A stretch of DNA of 64,000 nt from Corynebacterium parakroppenstedtii (GTDB lineage: Bacteria; Actinomycetota; Actinomycetes; Mycobacteriales; Mycobacteriaceae), in NCBI RefSeq assembly GCF_019754935.1, contig NZ_JAGSOA010000003.1, positions 310,001-374,000 on the forward strand, given 5' to 3'. This document shows, piece after piece, positions 38,197 through 47,386 of the stretch (its first letter is position 1; every line of letters begins with the position of its first letter). The notes below the pieces were generated by a model. The model worked only from the letters and a program-made list of their open reading frames with translations. It had not been told where the DNA came from and did no database searches. Both the position numbers and the translations under genes were made by a program.

Positions 38197-39639
38197 TTAG
38201 TCTGCCTGCGTTGAAGCGGTACCGGTTAACCGGCGGGTGAGATCGTCAACGCACTCGTCGAGTATTGCCTCTGCCTGGGGCGTTCCGGGATATTTCGCCC
38301 GGAGTGATAGTCCTTTGTCATTTCTGGTGAACCACAGCTGCACTGTTGCTGTAGGGGCGAGCGATGAAAAATACACAGCTCCGGGGATTGCTGCCGACCG
38401 GCCGGGCCCGGTGCGAAAATCGCTGTATGACACCATGAACGGCTGCGGGGTCGGCATCACGGGGCGGAATGTCTCCATAATGATGTCCAGTGGTACGGTC
38501 ACGGCGTTGATACCGTCGCGCAGCCATTGGCGAACAACGTCGCTGTTGCCTGGCTCGGCGATGACCGGCCCGTTGCTGACCATCCACCCCACGGTCCCGT
38601 GGTAGGGGCTCGACGACCGCCCGCGTGTGTGGATCGGGACCACGCATGGCAGGGACTCCGCCCCCACCACGGTGTGCACGGAGCTGGCAAGAGTTGCCAT
38701 GACCTCGGCGAACGTCCCCGTTGCAATCGGCCCGGTCATGTCCGCTGCGGGTACAAGAAGTTCGGTGCGGTGATGAGGAGTCACCGACTCTGTCGCTCCT
38801 AATTCGGCAGGGAACGCCGGCACGATTCCCTCGGTGTGATCGAAGAAACGCTTCCATACCGCGAGCGCACGCTGCAGTTCATCGTTGTTACTACTGTCAT
38901 GCCAGCGGGCGGACGCTTCCTTTTCTTTTCGCACCACATCAATAAACGACGGGGCCCCGGCGGGATCAGGAGCTGGGGAGTTTTCTTCGTTCCCGTCAGC
39001 GGTCCCGGCGTCTTCTTCGGCGGGGTTGTTATTAGCGTTTCCAAGCTTCTCTGCCGATGAGGCCACAAGATCCCCCAATCGTCGGAGAATGATGTGGATG
39101 CTCGCCATATCCGCATGAAAATGGTCAGTTGCTACCACGAGGCGACGACCACACCGGGCGAAAAAGAGCCCTGGTTTGTGCCCTGGAACGCACGCGGCGT
39201 CGATCCTCGCCTCTACCTCTTGACGAATAATTGAAGAGTCTGCACGAGAATCAGTGAGGAATGCTTCGGTCGAGATAGATAGCTGATCATTCGACCACAT
39301 TCTCTGACTACCTTCGCTTTCCGACGGATCGGAGGGGACTAGCCGCAATGCGTCATAATCACCGATAAGCGTGCGGATTGCGTCCGCAATAGTGTCTACG
39401 TTCTTCTCTATGCCAGCGAGAACACTAATGGGGAGGATAAAAGATCCTGCAACCCACGATGGACGGCCACTCGCCCTCACGCTCTCCAGATGGTTACGTT
39501 GGTTAAGCGTCAGTGGAAAGGTTTCCGAACCGGGAATTCCATCCCAGTCCAGAATATACTGAGTACACGGACCTGAAAGGGCAATATCATCGAGGTAGCA
39601 CACATCCACGTCACCGACGGTACCAGGACGTTTCCCCAA
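38197..39639 (-). CDS. PapA-type (HxxxD) acyltransferase 2
   Basis: A 480-residue relative of the preceding protein, with HFHAD as the catalytic motif (His173, Asp177), PIHTRGRSSSPYHGTVGWMV and FMVSYSDFRTGPG. Residues about 197-227 are an Asn/Glu/Asp/Pro-rich insert after the active site. Start is uncertain: TTG at 39639 or GTG at 39609. It diverges from the glycosyltransferase with a 68-base gap, so the two probably share control. The presence of three such enzymes suggests at least two acylation positions on the product. Confidence 0.78.
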   Translation of the reverse strand: MGKRPGTVGDVDVCYLDDIALSGPCTQYILDWDGIPGSETFPLTLNQRNHLESVRASGRPSWVAGSFILPISVLAGIEKNVDTIADAIRTLIGDYDALRLVPSDPSESEGSQRMWSNDQLSISTEAFLTDSRADSSIIRQEVEARIDAACVPGHKPGLFFARCGRRLVVATDHFHADMASIHIILRRLGDLVASSAEKLGNANNNPAEEDAGTADGNEENSPAPDPAGAPSFIDVVRKEKEASARWHDSSNNDELQRALAVWKRFFDHTEGIVPAFPAELGATESVTPHHRTELLVPAADMTGPIATGTFAEVMATLASSVHTVVGAESLPCVVPIHTRGRSSSPYHGTVGWMVSNGPVIAEPGNSDVVRQWLRDGINAVTVPLDIIMETFRPVMPTPQPFMVSYSDFRTGPGRSAAIPGAVYFSSLAPTATVQLWFTRNDKGLSLRAKYPGTPQAEAILDECVDDLTRRLTGTASTQAD

Positions 39640-39707
39640 AAACCCCGCGATAATTACTAACTAACACCGGACCCCACCATTCACCACGACGCCCCCAAGG
39701 AAAGGTA

Positions 39708-41105
39708 ATGTCCACCCACCCCAGTCAGAGATCCACTCGCCAGAATATTTTGTTCGTTTTGTCTGGTAGCCGGGGCGATATCCAACCCGCCATTAGTCTC
39801 GGCCTGGAACTCCAGGACCGTGGTCACACTGTCACGTTCCTGTGCACGCCTAGCCTGACCACTTTTGCACGCACTGCCGGAATTCAGTCAGTGTTCCCTG
39901 TGGGGATCAATATCGGCGAGATGACCGATCGTGCACGATCAACATTGGCGGGTAAAAACCCCATCGCTATTGCAAGATTAGCTGCACACTTTCTTAAGCA
40001 TTCCGTTGATGATCTGCATCAGGATCTCATCAACTATCACTTTTCTCACGACAACGCCCAGGGCTCGTCGGATATGGACCATCCCAGGCTCACACAACCA
40101 ACCCTGTTAATTGTGAACCCAATGTGCCAAAGGCAAGGGACATCGCTGGCTGAGAAATGGAATATTCCCCTCGTTGTTCTGCGGTATGCTCCAATTTCTC
40201 ATAACAGCTATTCGGGCTGGCCACATAAATTAACCCGTCGTGCGCCAAAATGGATAAAGAAGAATTCATGGCATATTCAGGAATGGTTTGACTTCCTTTT
40301 GTACGGGCATTGGGAGAATGCATTCCGACGCCGCCTTGGGCTCACTTCTCGATTCCACCCATTCACGCGCTATTTACGCGACCACTCGGTGCCTCAACTG
40401 CAGCTTTGTGACCCGAAAGTCGTCCCGGACATCGCCGCAGAGTGGGATGGCACCAACAAAATTTTCGTCGGCTACCTTGATCTTCCGGCCTCGGCGCGGC
40501 GTCGACTTAATGAACCGGATACCCTCCCCGCCGATCTTGACCACTGGCTTTCCAGTGGTAGCGCCCCACTTTTCGTGAGCTTCGGATCAATGCCGGTATC
40601 AAATCCCGCCCGCCTTGTGGACACCATTGTCTCCGCTGCGCGACGCCGAAACCTCCGCGTACTCTTCAGCGGATTCGACGGTTTCACGAATGTGCCCGAC
40701 GACGAATTACGAGCAACACCTACCGTCGGCAATCAAAATCATGCCGAAACTAACGTTGTGTACTTCACCGGAGCGGTCAATCAGACTGCTGTCCTGCCCC
40801 GATGCTGCGCGGCGGTTCATCACGGTGGAGCCGGCACGACTGCAGCAAGTCTGCGGTCCGGAAACCCGACCATGATTTATGCCTTCGGCTTCGAGCAACC
40901 CTTCTGGGCATCATGCATCGAAAACCTGGGCGTCGGGGTCGGGTCGTCACTGTCACATTTGACCGCTGAGCACTTCGGGGACGACCTCGACCACGCACTG
41001 TCGTCGCCGGTTCGAGAAACTGCACACGCATTCGCCGCCAAGATGACATCGCCTGACCAGGCATTATCGACGGCGATCCGCCTCATTGAAAAACAGGCTG
41101 ACTAA
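39708..41105 (+). CDS. GT1/UGT-family glycosyltransferase
   Basis: A 465-residue GT-B fold glycosyltransferase. The N-terminal acceptor domain starts NILFVLSGSRGDIQPAISLG and the C-terminal donor domain has AAVHHGGAGTTAASLRSGNP (His371-His372) and a downstream FEQPFWASCIENLGVG. This is the MurG/UGT/macrolide-type family that in mycobacteria glycosylates glycopeptidolipids and phenolic glycolipids. Sugar donor and acceptor cannot be read from the sequence. AAGGAAAGG precedes the ATG. It converges with acyltransferase 3. Confidence 0.85.
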   Translation: MSTHPSQRSTRQNILFVLSGSRGDIQPAISLGLELQDRGHTVTFLCTPSLTTFARTAGIQSVFPVGINIGEMTDRARSTLAGKNPIAIARLAAHFLKHSVDDLHQDLINYHFSHDNAQGSSDMDHPRLTQPTLLIVNPMCQRQGTSLAEKWNIPLVVLRYAPISHNSYSGWPHKLTRRAPKWIKKNSWHIQEWFDFLLYGHWENAFRRRLGLTSRFHPFTRYLRDHSVPQLQLCDPKVVPDIAAEWDGTNKIFVGYLDLPASARRRLNEPDTLPADLDHWLSSGSAPLFVSFGSMPVSNPARLVDTIVSAARRRNLRVLFSGFDGFTNVPDDELRATPTVGNQNHAETNVVYFTGAVNQTAVLPRCCAAVHHGGAGTTAASLRSGNPTMIYAFGFEQPFWASCIENLGVGVGSSLSHLTAEHFGDDLDHALSSPVRETAHAFAAKMTSPDQALSTAIRLIEKQAD

Positions 41106-41129
41106 TTCGAAGCAGCTTCCGTGAGGTCG

Positions 41130-42605
41130 TTACTGTCGGTCTGAAACAGCGTTCTGAACCGCGTCGCGGAAGGCGTGGAAGAACGTCTGCAATGACTCAG
41201 CAGCAACGGGATTGTCCGGAGCCTGACTTCCGACGAGCAATCCATCCGGATTACGGAAAACCCACAAGCTGGCGTTCTTCGTCTTCCCGGTACCCGTGAG
41301 CAAGCGAATATTCGAACCCTGTGGCTCCGTGAACCAGCTGAGATCCATGTAGGTAACCAATTGCGGACTATCGAAAATGCTCGCGTCCACTGCCCCAGCA
41401 GCTAACAACGGCATGATTGACGCATGGACAGGTTCATACAGGACCTCGCGCATTTTCTGCTGCGCCTGGGCGACGGTGGGCAAAATGTCGTCCAAAGTTT
41501 CACCCGTGATATCAAATGTCAGCGGGTTGAAGTTGCAGAACCAGCCCTGGGAGGTCGCATATTTCTTTCCTCGCGTGCTGTTCACCACGATGGTTGAATA
41601 CCGACTTGTTTTCGCTGCCTTATGCTCCGCCAGCGCCAATAAAGCGAACACGACGGTACTAAAGCTAACTCCCTTTTTGTGAGCTAATGAACGTAAAACT
41701 TTCACGTCATTAGCGTCGGCAAGGGTGAAATCTGCTTGGGTTTCTTTAACAGGCTGGGGCTCATTGTTTTCGATTCCGGTGGGCAAGGGGAATCGTGGGG
41801 CACCGCCCGTGGCCTGGACGAACTCCTGCATGAGCTTGACCCCTGGCGAATCAGGGGTGACCGCGGCAGCTCGTTGATATTCTTCGCGGGTATATTCCAC
41901 AAAGCTTGGGTGAGTATCTTCCACTAAACCGGGCGCCGGAGTACCGGTGTACCTCGCCATTAATTCAAGAATGCCCACGCACAAAGACAATCCATCACCG
42001 AAAGCATGGTCTACTGCATAAAAAACCTCACAGTACTTACCCTTATCGACAGCACCGATAACGAAACCGGGAAAGTGATCGAATACCGCGTGTGTTGGTA
42101 GATAATCATTCAAAATGTCGTTCGCGGTTGTTGCGTCAGCGCCATCAGGTGCCTCTGCAAGGACGCGGGGGACAAGATCGATGGCAGATGCGGGGACCGT
42201 TTTCCGCTCTACTGACGCGCCACCGAATTCAGGCTGCCCACCACTAGCTTTGGCTGCGGCGCCGTCCGGGGCATCACCATTCGCGCCCTGGATGCCTGCG
42301 GTATCTGTATTGACGACGAAGGTACTCCGCAAACCTTCATGCGAGCACACAAAGTTGTTCACTGCCGCGGTCATTGCGTCCGTGTTCAGCGGTCCGGGAA
42401 GGGTGGCCACTGCACAGGTGTAGGCGCGATGGGTATTGCCCACCTGTCGTTGAGTGAGGACTCCTCGGATGTGGTCCTTCTGCAAAAACGATGGTGGCGT
42501 GGGATCCGTCGGTGTGTGCGCGGGGGCCTCAGCCATCTGATCGGACGGTTCCCATACCGTCAGCGCACCGTCGATAACCCACTCGCTACTTTCGATTGCT
42601 TTCAT
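41130..42605 (-). CDS. PapA-type (HxxxD) acyltransferase 3
   Basis: A 491-residue member of the same family with the fullest consensus motif, HAFGDG (His200, Asp204, Gly205), and blocks STRGKKYATSQGWFCNFNP and LVTYMDLSWF. It is more like canonical Pap proteins than the other two. An Ala/Gly/Asp-rich stretch at about 103-128 resembles the inserts in its neighbours. AAGGAGAG precedes the ATG. It follows the exporter by 99 bases on the same strand and may be cotranscribed with it. Confidence 0.82.
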   Translation of the reverse strand: MKAIESSEWVIDGALTVWEPSDQMAEAPAHTPTDPTPPSFLQKDHIRGVLTQRQVGNTHRAYTCAVATLPGPLNTDAMTAAVNNFVCSHEGLRSTFVVNTDTAGIQGANGDAPDGAAAKASGGQPEFGGASVERKTVPASAIDLVPRVLAEAPDGADATTANDILNDYLPTHAVFDHFPGFVIGAVDKGKYCEVFYAVDHAFGDGLSLCVGILELMARYTGTPAPGLVEDTHPSFVEYTREEYQRAAAVTPDSPGVKLMQEFVQATGGAPRFPLPTGIENNEPQPVKETQADFTLADANDVKVLRSLAHKKGVSFSTVVFALLALAEHKAAKTSRYSTIVVNSTRGKKYATSQGWFCNFNPLTFDITGETLDDILPTVAQAQQKMREVLYEPVHASIMPLLAAGAVDASIFDSPQLVTYMDLSWFTEPQGSNIRLLTGTGKTKNASLWVFRNPDGLLVGSQAPDNPVAAESLQTFFHAFRDAVQNAVSDRQ

Positions 42606-42704
42606 ACTTTGTCAGCTCTCCTTTGGGTTTAGGTCTACCCAAATTGTTCTATATTTCCCGATCGAGCGCTACGGGGTTGCCATAGAAGCGGTCATAGCCG
42701 GTGG

Positions 42705-44237
42705 CTACAGGCCGGTATCCACAATTTCGCTCGGGTCGTTAATCTCACTCGGGTCACTGTGCCCGGTATCCCGCAAACGGTCGTCCCGGACGAAGATTGC
42801 AGCAATAACGACCGCAATCATTAAGGGAACAAACGTTCCCAAGACAGGAATTAAGGCATCGTGATAGGCCTGAGCGATGATGCTATGAACAGGCTCGTGC
42901 AGCTGTTTCATTGACTCCGGAGTCAGCGATGCGAATGACACACCAGTGCCGGTGTCGGCAAAACGTGTGCTGGCACGGGAGGCGAAAAAGGCTCCGACGA
43001 CAGACATTCCCAAGGTGCCCGCTAAATCCCTGAATAAACTATTCGACGCTGTTGCCGTGCCCATCACTTTCGTCGCAAAAGAGTTTTGAACTACTAAAAC
43101 AGAAAGTTGGGTACCAAGACCGAAACCGACTCCCAGGACACATAAGACAGCGATGAGGACATAGACGCCAGAGCCGGTATGAAGCGCACTTAACGCGAGA
43201 AATCCTGCGACACAGAACGCGCCACTCGTGACCAATAAAGCCCGATACTTCTCGGTCTTGCTGACCATAAATCCCGAAATAAGAGAAAAGGCGAACATCA
43301 ACGCCGTCATCGGAAGAAGAACGAAACCAGCGGTAACAGCGTCAATTCCTTCAACAATCTGTATATAAGCCGGCATATAGGTTGTGACGCCGAATGTTCC
43401 CAGAGCGAGCAGCATGCCGATAAGTGTGGCGAGGAAAAAGTTTCGGTTGGTGAGAATATACGGGGGAAGGACAGGATCACCCGCATGCTTTTCTACCCAC
43501 ATACATGCGACGACGCACACCGCTACACCAACCATGCAAAGCAGAACTTTAGGTTGCCCCCAGCCACCATGACCGGCCCAGGCCGTGCACAGGACGAGGA
43601 ACGTAGACACGGCACCAATAAGAACCATTCCGGCAACGTCAATACGTGATGACTGTTTTTCCGGCTCTGGTTCTCGCAAGAACTTGAGACACAATAAGAG
43701 GGATACGATTCCGAAGGGAATGTTGACGCCGAAGGTCCAGCGCCAATTCCAATATTCGGTGATTAATCCGCCCAAGACGGGACCGGCGACGGTAGAAATC
43801 ACGAATACACTACCAATGAAACCCATGTATTTCCCGCGCTCTCGGCGAGGAACGGCGGCGGCTAAGAGAGCTTGGGAGAGAACAACGAGGCCCCCGCCAC
43901 CCATGCCTTGAATAAAGCGGGTGATAACTAGTGCCGGCATCGAGTTAACGAACGTCCCATATACGCATGAAATGATAAAAACGATCAGTGCAAAAAGAAA
44001 TAGTTTCTTTAGTCCATATCGGTCACCCAGTTTGCCGTACATGGGGAGAAAAATCGTCGATGCCAGCATATATGAGGTGGAGATCCAGAGAATATGGTCA
44101 CCGCCGTGCAGACTTCCAACGATCGTTGGGAGCGCAACACTCAACATCGTCTGATTCACCGAAAACATAAACATTGCTAGGGACAAACCGACGACAATGA
44201 GCACTACGCTGCTCGAACGCTGACTCTGCTGAACCAT
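42705..44237 (-). CDS. MFS exporter, DHA2 (14-TM) family
   Basis: A 510-residue drug:H+ antiporter-2 protein with 14 hydrophobic segments. The N-terminal motif reads VNQTMLSVALPTI (where most have D-x-T-(I/V)-VNVALP), loop motif A is GKLGDRYGLKKLFL, and motif C-like GPVLGGLITEYWNWRW follows. The family exports drugs and also lipids; mycobacterial P55 (Rv1410c) is a lipid exporter of this class. Next to acyltransferases and a glycosyltransferase, export of the glycolipid product is a sound inference. GAGG lies four bases before the ATG. Confidence 0.84.
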   Translation of the reverse strand: MVQQSQRSSSVVLIVVGLSLAMFMFSVNQTMLSVALPTIVGSLHGGDHILWISTSYMLASTIFLPMYGKLGDRYGLKKLFLFALIVFIISCVYGTFVNSMPALVITRFIQGMGGGGLVVLSQALLAAAVPRRERGKYMGFIGSVFVISTVAGPVLGGLITEYWNWRWTFGVNIPFGIVSLLLCLKFLREPEPEKQSSRIDVAGMVLIGAVSTFLVLCTAWAGHGGWGQPKVLLCMVGVAVCVVACMWVEKHAGDPVLPPYILTNRNFFLATLIGMLLALGTFGVTTYMPAYIQIVEGIDAVTAGFVLLPMTALMFAFSLISGFMVSKTEKYRALLVTSGAFCVAGFLALSALHTGSGVYVLIAVLCVLGVGFGLGTQLSVLVVQNSFATKVMGTATASNSLFRDLAGTLGMSVVGAFFASRASTRFADTGTGVSFASLTPESMKQLHEPVHSIIAQAYHDALIPVLGTFVPLMIAVVIAAIFVRDDRLRDTGHSDPSEINDPSEIVDTGL

Positions 44238-44242
44238 AAAAC

Positions 44243-44308
44243 CTCATATTGTGAGATGAACACGACGACATTGATAGAAAGATCGCAAAAACCGTGAATG
44301 GATTCACG
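44243..44308. promoter_or_regulatory. Two short dyads upstream of the exporter
   Basis: CTCATATTGTGAG (44243-44255) overlaps the exporter's ribosome site, and CGTGAATGGATTCACG (44293-44308; six-bp arms, four-base centre) lies 55 bases upstream of the start. Either could be an operator for a local regulator, but no regulator gene is adjacent. Confidence 0.35.
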
Positions 44309-44351
44309 CCGTTACAGGAGTGACCGCGAATGGTTGACGACTAGGCGGTAA

Positions 44352-45473
44352 CTAAAGATCTTGCAGGGGACGCCAATCGAATCCATCAACAGAGCTTTTA
44401 ATATTTTCGTTGGCCCTAGCGAGCTTAGTTTGTGAAAAATCAGCAACAAGCGGCTTGTCAGGAAGCGGAGGCCATTGACGAGCCAGAGGGAGGGTGACAT
44501 GGACATTCTCCATAAATTCAGCTATTGAATTTGCACGAGAAACTGCGGAATTTGAATTCCAGCCTGCCTTGACCTCGTCCATCTCGGAGATATCAAATCC
44601 AAGTTCGCGACTCACTTGATCGATCAATTCCTCCAACTTCGCCACGTTCAAGTCGTATATATGCTTACGTCTGGCCAACTCTTGGTCTCGGAGGTTGTAA
44701 TACTCCTGCAATTTTCTCTCTTGCCGCTTTTTTAAACGCCAATGCACGAAGAGACATACCGCCACTGCAAGAATTAGACAGAGTATTACAGTAACTTTAC
44801 TCGCTGTCTCTACTCCGGATTCCTCACCTGAAGAAACTCCTCCCCCGACATAAACAGTTAGAGAAACTAGAAAGACATCGGCAGTAATAAGGATGAAAAA
44901 GCTTATGAGAAATAAAGTAAAGTATAAAACCGCTGTTAGCACTGTTTTTGCAGTGCTCTTATCACCTTGATGAGGAGGCGCCGGGAGAGGACGTTCCTCG
45001 TTATCGCGATAGATCGGTTTACCCTTAAGCAGGAGATCTTGTTCCGCTTGAGTGAGCCGATTAACAGCGGTGGCGAAAGCAATACTTACTTCCCGCTGCC
45101 AATACTCGTTGAGTGCAGCTATAAAGCGAATACGCTTCTCAGCTTCGGGCCGATATGTATATTCGTAAAGGTTTCCCTCTGGTGTACTCCCCACCCAGAT
45201 CGAATAATCTCTGTGCCCTTGGTTATCCCCGCCCTTTTCTATTGTCGCTATGAGCTGTGCACTTCGCTGATCGGCAAGCCTCTGCCCACGGTCGATTTGA
45301 TCCTGAATATGGTGTAGCTCTTCTATCGACTCATTATGGTGCCTCTGGGCTTGTGCGAGCCTCGCTCCCAGGAGCATCACGCCAGCCCATGCTGCCCGCG
45401 CCGTACTCCTCGTTGAAGAAGCAATGCTGTCAACATTTGCCGAGATCGTCCGGGTTCCATCTCCGTATGGCAT
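44352..45473 (-). CDS. Coiled-coil membrane protein of unknown function
   Basis: A 373-residue protein with charged, helical N-terminal region (about 40-165), two hydrophobic segments (about 180-212 and 226-247) and a charged C-terminal region with a coiled-coil run KKRQERKLQEYYNLRDQELA. No signal peptide, no catalytic motif recognised. Base composition is visibly lower in GC than neighbours, it has no operon partner, and it lies beside a serine tRNA gene, a frequent insertion point; it may be an acquired gene. AGAGG precedes the ATG. Confidence 0.65.
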   Translation of the reverse strand: MPYGDGTRTISANVDSIASSTRSTARAAWAGVMLLGARLAQAQRHHNESIEELHHIQDQIDRGQRLADQRSAQLIATIEKGGDNQGHRDYSIWVGSTPEGNLYEYTYRPEAEKRIRFIAALNEYWQREVSIAFATAVNRLTQAEQDLLLKGKPIYRDNEERPLPAPPHQGDKSTAKTVLTAVLYFTLFLISFFILITADVFLVSLTVYVGGGVSSGEESGVETASKVTVILCLILAVAVCLFVHWRLKKRQERKLQEYYNLRDQELARRKHIYDLNVAKLEELIDQVSRELGFDISEMDEVKAGWNSNSAVSRANSIAEFMENVHVTLPLARQWPPLPDKPLVADFSQTKLARANENIKSSVDGFDWRPLQDL

Positions 45474-45769
45474 GATGTCCTCTCAAGCTGATTCACAACT
45501 TAGTGGATGCAAGTTTAGCTTGGATCCTTAATCTTCTAAATACTTCAGAGGCCCGCGGTTTACACATGTTAAGCCATCGCAAGACGGTTTGTCTCTTCGG
45601 CTTGTTTTCTTCGCAGATAATCCACATTGCCGACGACGGTCCAACGAGCTTTCGGAAAAGTTCGGCAAAACGAAGCGCCATGCAGCCATTACCCTCCCCT
45701 GCAGATACGTGTTGCGACGCCCCCGGTCTCAAGAAACACAGCGCACACAGCAGAGAAGCGCATATGCGT
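45474..45769. other. Gap between the unknown membrane protein and the serine tRNA
   Basis: About 300 bases in which I see no gene or clear element. A minus-strand frame of 79 codons (45493-45732) lacks a ribosome site and has a TTG start, so I do not call it. Confidence 0.4.
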
Positions 45770-45798
45770 AAACCCCCAACGGTACATACCGTTGGGGG
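45770..45798 (-). terminator. Terminator of tRNA-Ser(CGA)
   Basis: On the minus strand CCCCCAACGGT pairs perfectly with ACCGTTGGGGG (11 bp, four-base loop, 45773-45798) and is followed by TTT; it starts about 10 bases after the tRNA end. Confidence 0.78.
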
Positions 45799-45808
45799 CT
45801 ACATAATG

Positions 45809-45896
45809 CGGTGGCGGAGGGATTTGAACCCTCGGTACGGGGTTACCGCACACGGCATTTCGAGTGCCGCACCTTCGGCCGCTCGGACACGCCACC
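45809..45896 (-). tRNA. tRNA-Ser (anticodon CGA)
   Basis: Minus-strand GGTGGCG acceptor pairs with CGCCACC, discriminator G. The anticodon stem CGGCA/TGCCG encloses CTCGAAA, giving CGA, which reads UCG. The long variable arm and GGTTCAAATCC T-arm fit type II serine tRNA. CCA is not fully encoded (GCA). Confidence 0.95.
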
Positions 45897-46004
45897 GCGA
45901 ACTAGGTTAGCCTAGGACTCCAAGCAGCCAAAATCACGCCCGTTTTCCCTGCTCAAACAGGAAACCAACGTCGTTACGCAATAACGGCAATCCTGCACTA
46001 ATAA

Positions 46005-46166
46005 TTACTTGTCGAGAGAATCGAGGCCCTTCTTGACCCCTTCTTTCGCCTTGTCAGCCTTGTCGCCCAACTTGCTGTCGGCAACGTCGTTAGCCTTGTC
46101 CTCAACCTTGTCGCGGTTGTCGGAAATAGCGTCCTTGGCCTTGTCCTTCAGGTTGTCAAGATCCAT
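46005..46166 (-). CDS. Small Lys/Asp-rich protein, MT0933/Rv0909-antitoxin-like
   Basis: 53 residues, starting MDLDNLKDKAKDAISDNRDK and continuing as a charged helix with repeated (K/D)-x-K-A-K-(D/E) phrases, lacking hydrophobic segments. This resembles the short MT0933-like (Rv0909) helical proteins annotated as putative antitoxins and also CsbD-like stress proteins. GAGG lies seven bases before the ATG. No adjacent toxin gene is visible, so an antitoxin role is not supported here. Confidence 0.65.
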   Translation of the reverse strand: MDLDNLKDKAKDAISDNRDKVEDKANDVADSKLGDKADKAKEGVKKGLDSLDK

Positions 46167-46334
46167 CGTTAAACCTCATTTCGTAGTAGATAAAACCTGT
46201 GATACCGACCGTAGCGATATTCGCGTTTCAATGCATCCTTTTCATGCGTTTTAGGCAAATTTTTTGGAACGTTCCCTAATAAGGCGGTCCACACCACGGC
46301 TGCACCACCATCCAGCCACTCACTCCGACACCAC

Positions 46335-46826
46335 TCACTTCCGACGCCGGGCAAAAAACTCCTCCACAAGCCCCTGACATTCTCGATCCAGCACACCGCC
46401 CCTGACGTCGACAGGCGGAAAGGGCCACGCCGGATCACGCACAACGTCAATCACTGAACCGCACGCCCCCGTTTTCGGCTCATACGCACCGAAAATAATG
46501 CCCCCGATGCGGGAGGTCACCGCAGCACCCGCACACATCACGCACGGCTCTAAAGTCACCACGAGAGTGTGGTTTTCCAGGCGCCAACCGTCGCCAACCT
46601 TGCGAGCAGCCCTTCGCAGGGCAGTAACCTCCGCGTGGGCCGTCGGATCCCCCGTGGATTCACGCTCATTACATCCCTCCCCAACAACACGGCCCGACGC
46701 GTCAACCACCACAGCACCCACCGGCACATCACCCACCGGCGTGCGTTTCGCCACGTCCAATGCCATTCGCATCCAGCGTTCCGCCTGCTGCTCGGGAACA
46801 GGCCGCGGCAGCCCAACACCAATCAC
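46335..46826 (-). CDS. tadA: tRNA-specific adenosine deaminase
   Basis: Deaminates adenosine to inosine at the wobble position of tRNA-Arg(ACG). The 163-residue protein has the zinc and catalytic motifs HAE (His64, Glu66) and PCVMC (Cys95, Cys98). Its substrate tRNA-Arg(ACG) is encoded at 53197 in this window. It follows the tadA-associated protein by nine bases on the same strand, the usual actinobacterial arrangement. The N-terminus is Pro-rich (MIGVGLPRPVP). Confidence 0.93.
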   Translation of the reverse strand: MIGVGLPRPVPEQQAERWMRMALDVAKRTPVGDVPVGAVVVDASGRVVGEGCNERESTGDPTAHAEVTALRRAARKVGDGWRLENHTLVVTLEPCVMCAGAAVTSRIGGIIFGAYEPKTGACGSVIDVVRDPAWPFPPVDVRGGVLDRECQGLVEEFFARRRK

Positions 46827-46835
46827 GTCGGCACC

Positions 46836-47348
46836 CTAATAATCGAGCTGCGCTACGTCGGCAAGCTCCTCATCCGCATTGATTTCCTCCGCAATCCGGA
46901 GAAGCTGCTCCGATGCCCACAACTCATCGTCGTCGCAAATCACAGCCAACACGTCACTGGGAACGCCGAGGTCCTCGAGAATCTCCAAATCCCCTTCCGG
47001 CCACGGTTCCGCATCGGCCCGCTCATCAGGATCCATATCGGGGACGTCAACGTCCAGCTCATCCAATACTTCCGCGGCGTAATCGTCCACAACCGCAGCG
47101 GTGGCGTCGGAAAGTAAAAGCTGTGTCCCCCGAGGCGTAGGACGGATGAGGACAAACCAGTCATCATCCACGCACACCATGCCAAAACTAGGCCCTTCGG
47201 AGCGCAAATCGCGCACAGCCCGCGTGGCCACATCAAGGTCCCACGTGGCGCGTTCAGGGAGGATCCGGCCCATCCACTGCCCATCTTGACTTGTCAGTGC
47301 AACGGCAAAAGTTGGAGTCTGGCCGTCGTCGTTCACACCCGCATTCAT
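46836..47348 (-). CDS. tRNA adenosine deaminase-associated protein
   Basis: An acidic protein of about 170 residues (rich in Asp/Glu at positions about 95-125) that matches the actinobacterial family encoded directly before tadA. Its role is unknown; a partner of TadA is inferred from conserved adjacency. I prefer ATG 47348 because a GTG at 47378 would leave only eight bases to the divergent tyrA. Confidence 0.78.
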   Translation of the reverse strand: MNAGVNDDGQTPTFAVALTSQDGQWMGRILPERATWDLDVATRAVRDLRSEGPSFGMVCVDDDWFVLIRPTPRGTQLLLSDATAAVVDDYAAEVLDELDVDVPDMDPDERADAEPWPEGDLEILEDLGVPSDVLAVICDDDELWASEQLLRIAEEINADEELADVAQLDY

Positions 47349-47386
47349 ATAGATAACCGTAGTCGGACTGTGCCACACTTGTCAGA

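Noticed and set aside
36642..42605. Non-ribosomal peptide synthetase cluster
   Set aside because: The HxxxD proteins resemble condensation domains but there is no adenylation domain, carrier protein or thioesterase; stand-alone PapA-type acyltransferases fit better.
45493..45732. Minus-strand frame of 79 codons upstream of the unknown membrane protein
   Set aside because: TTG start, no ribosome site, Arg/Cys-rich random-looking composition.
46005..46166. Complete toxin-antitoxin module
   Set aside because: The small protein resembles putative antitoxins, but no toxin gene is adjacent.
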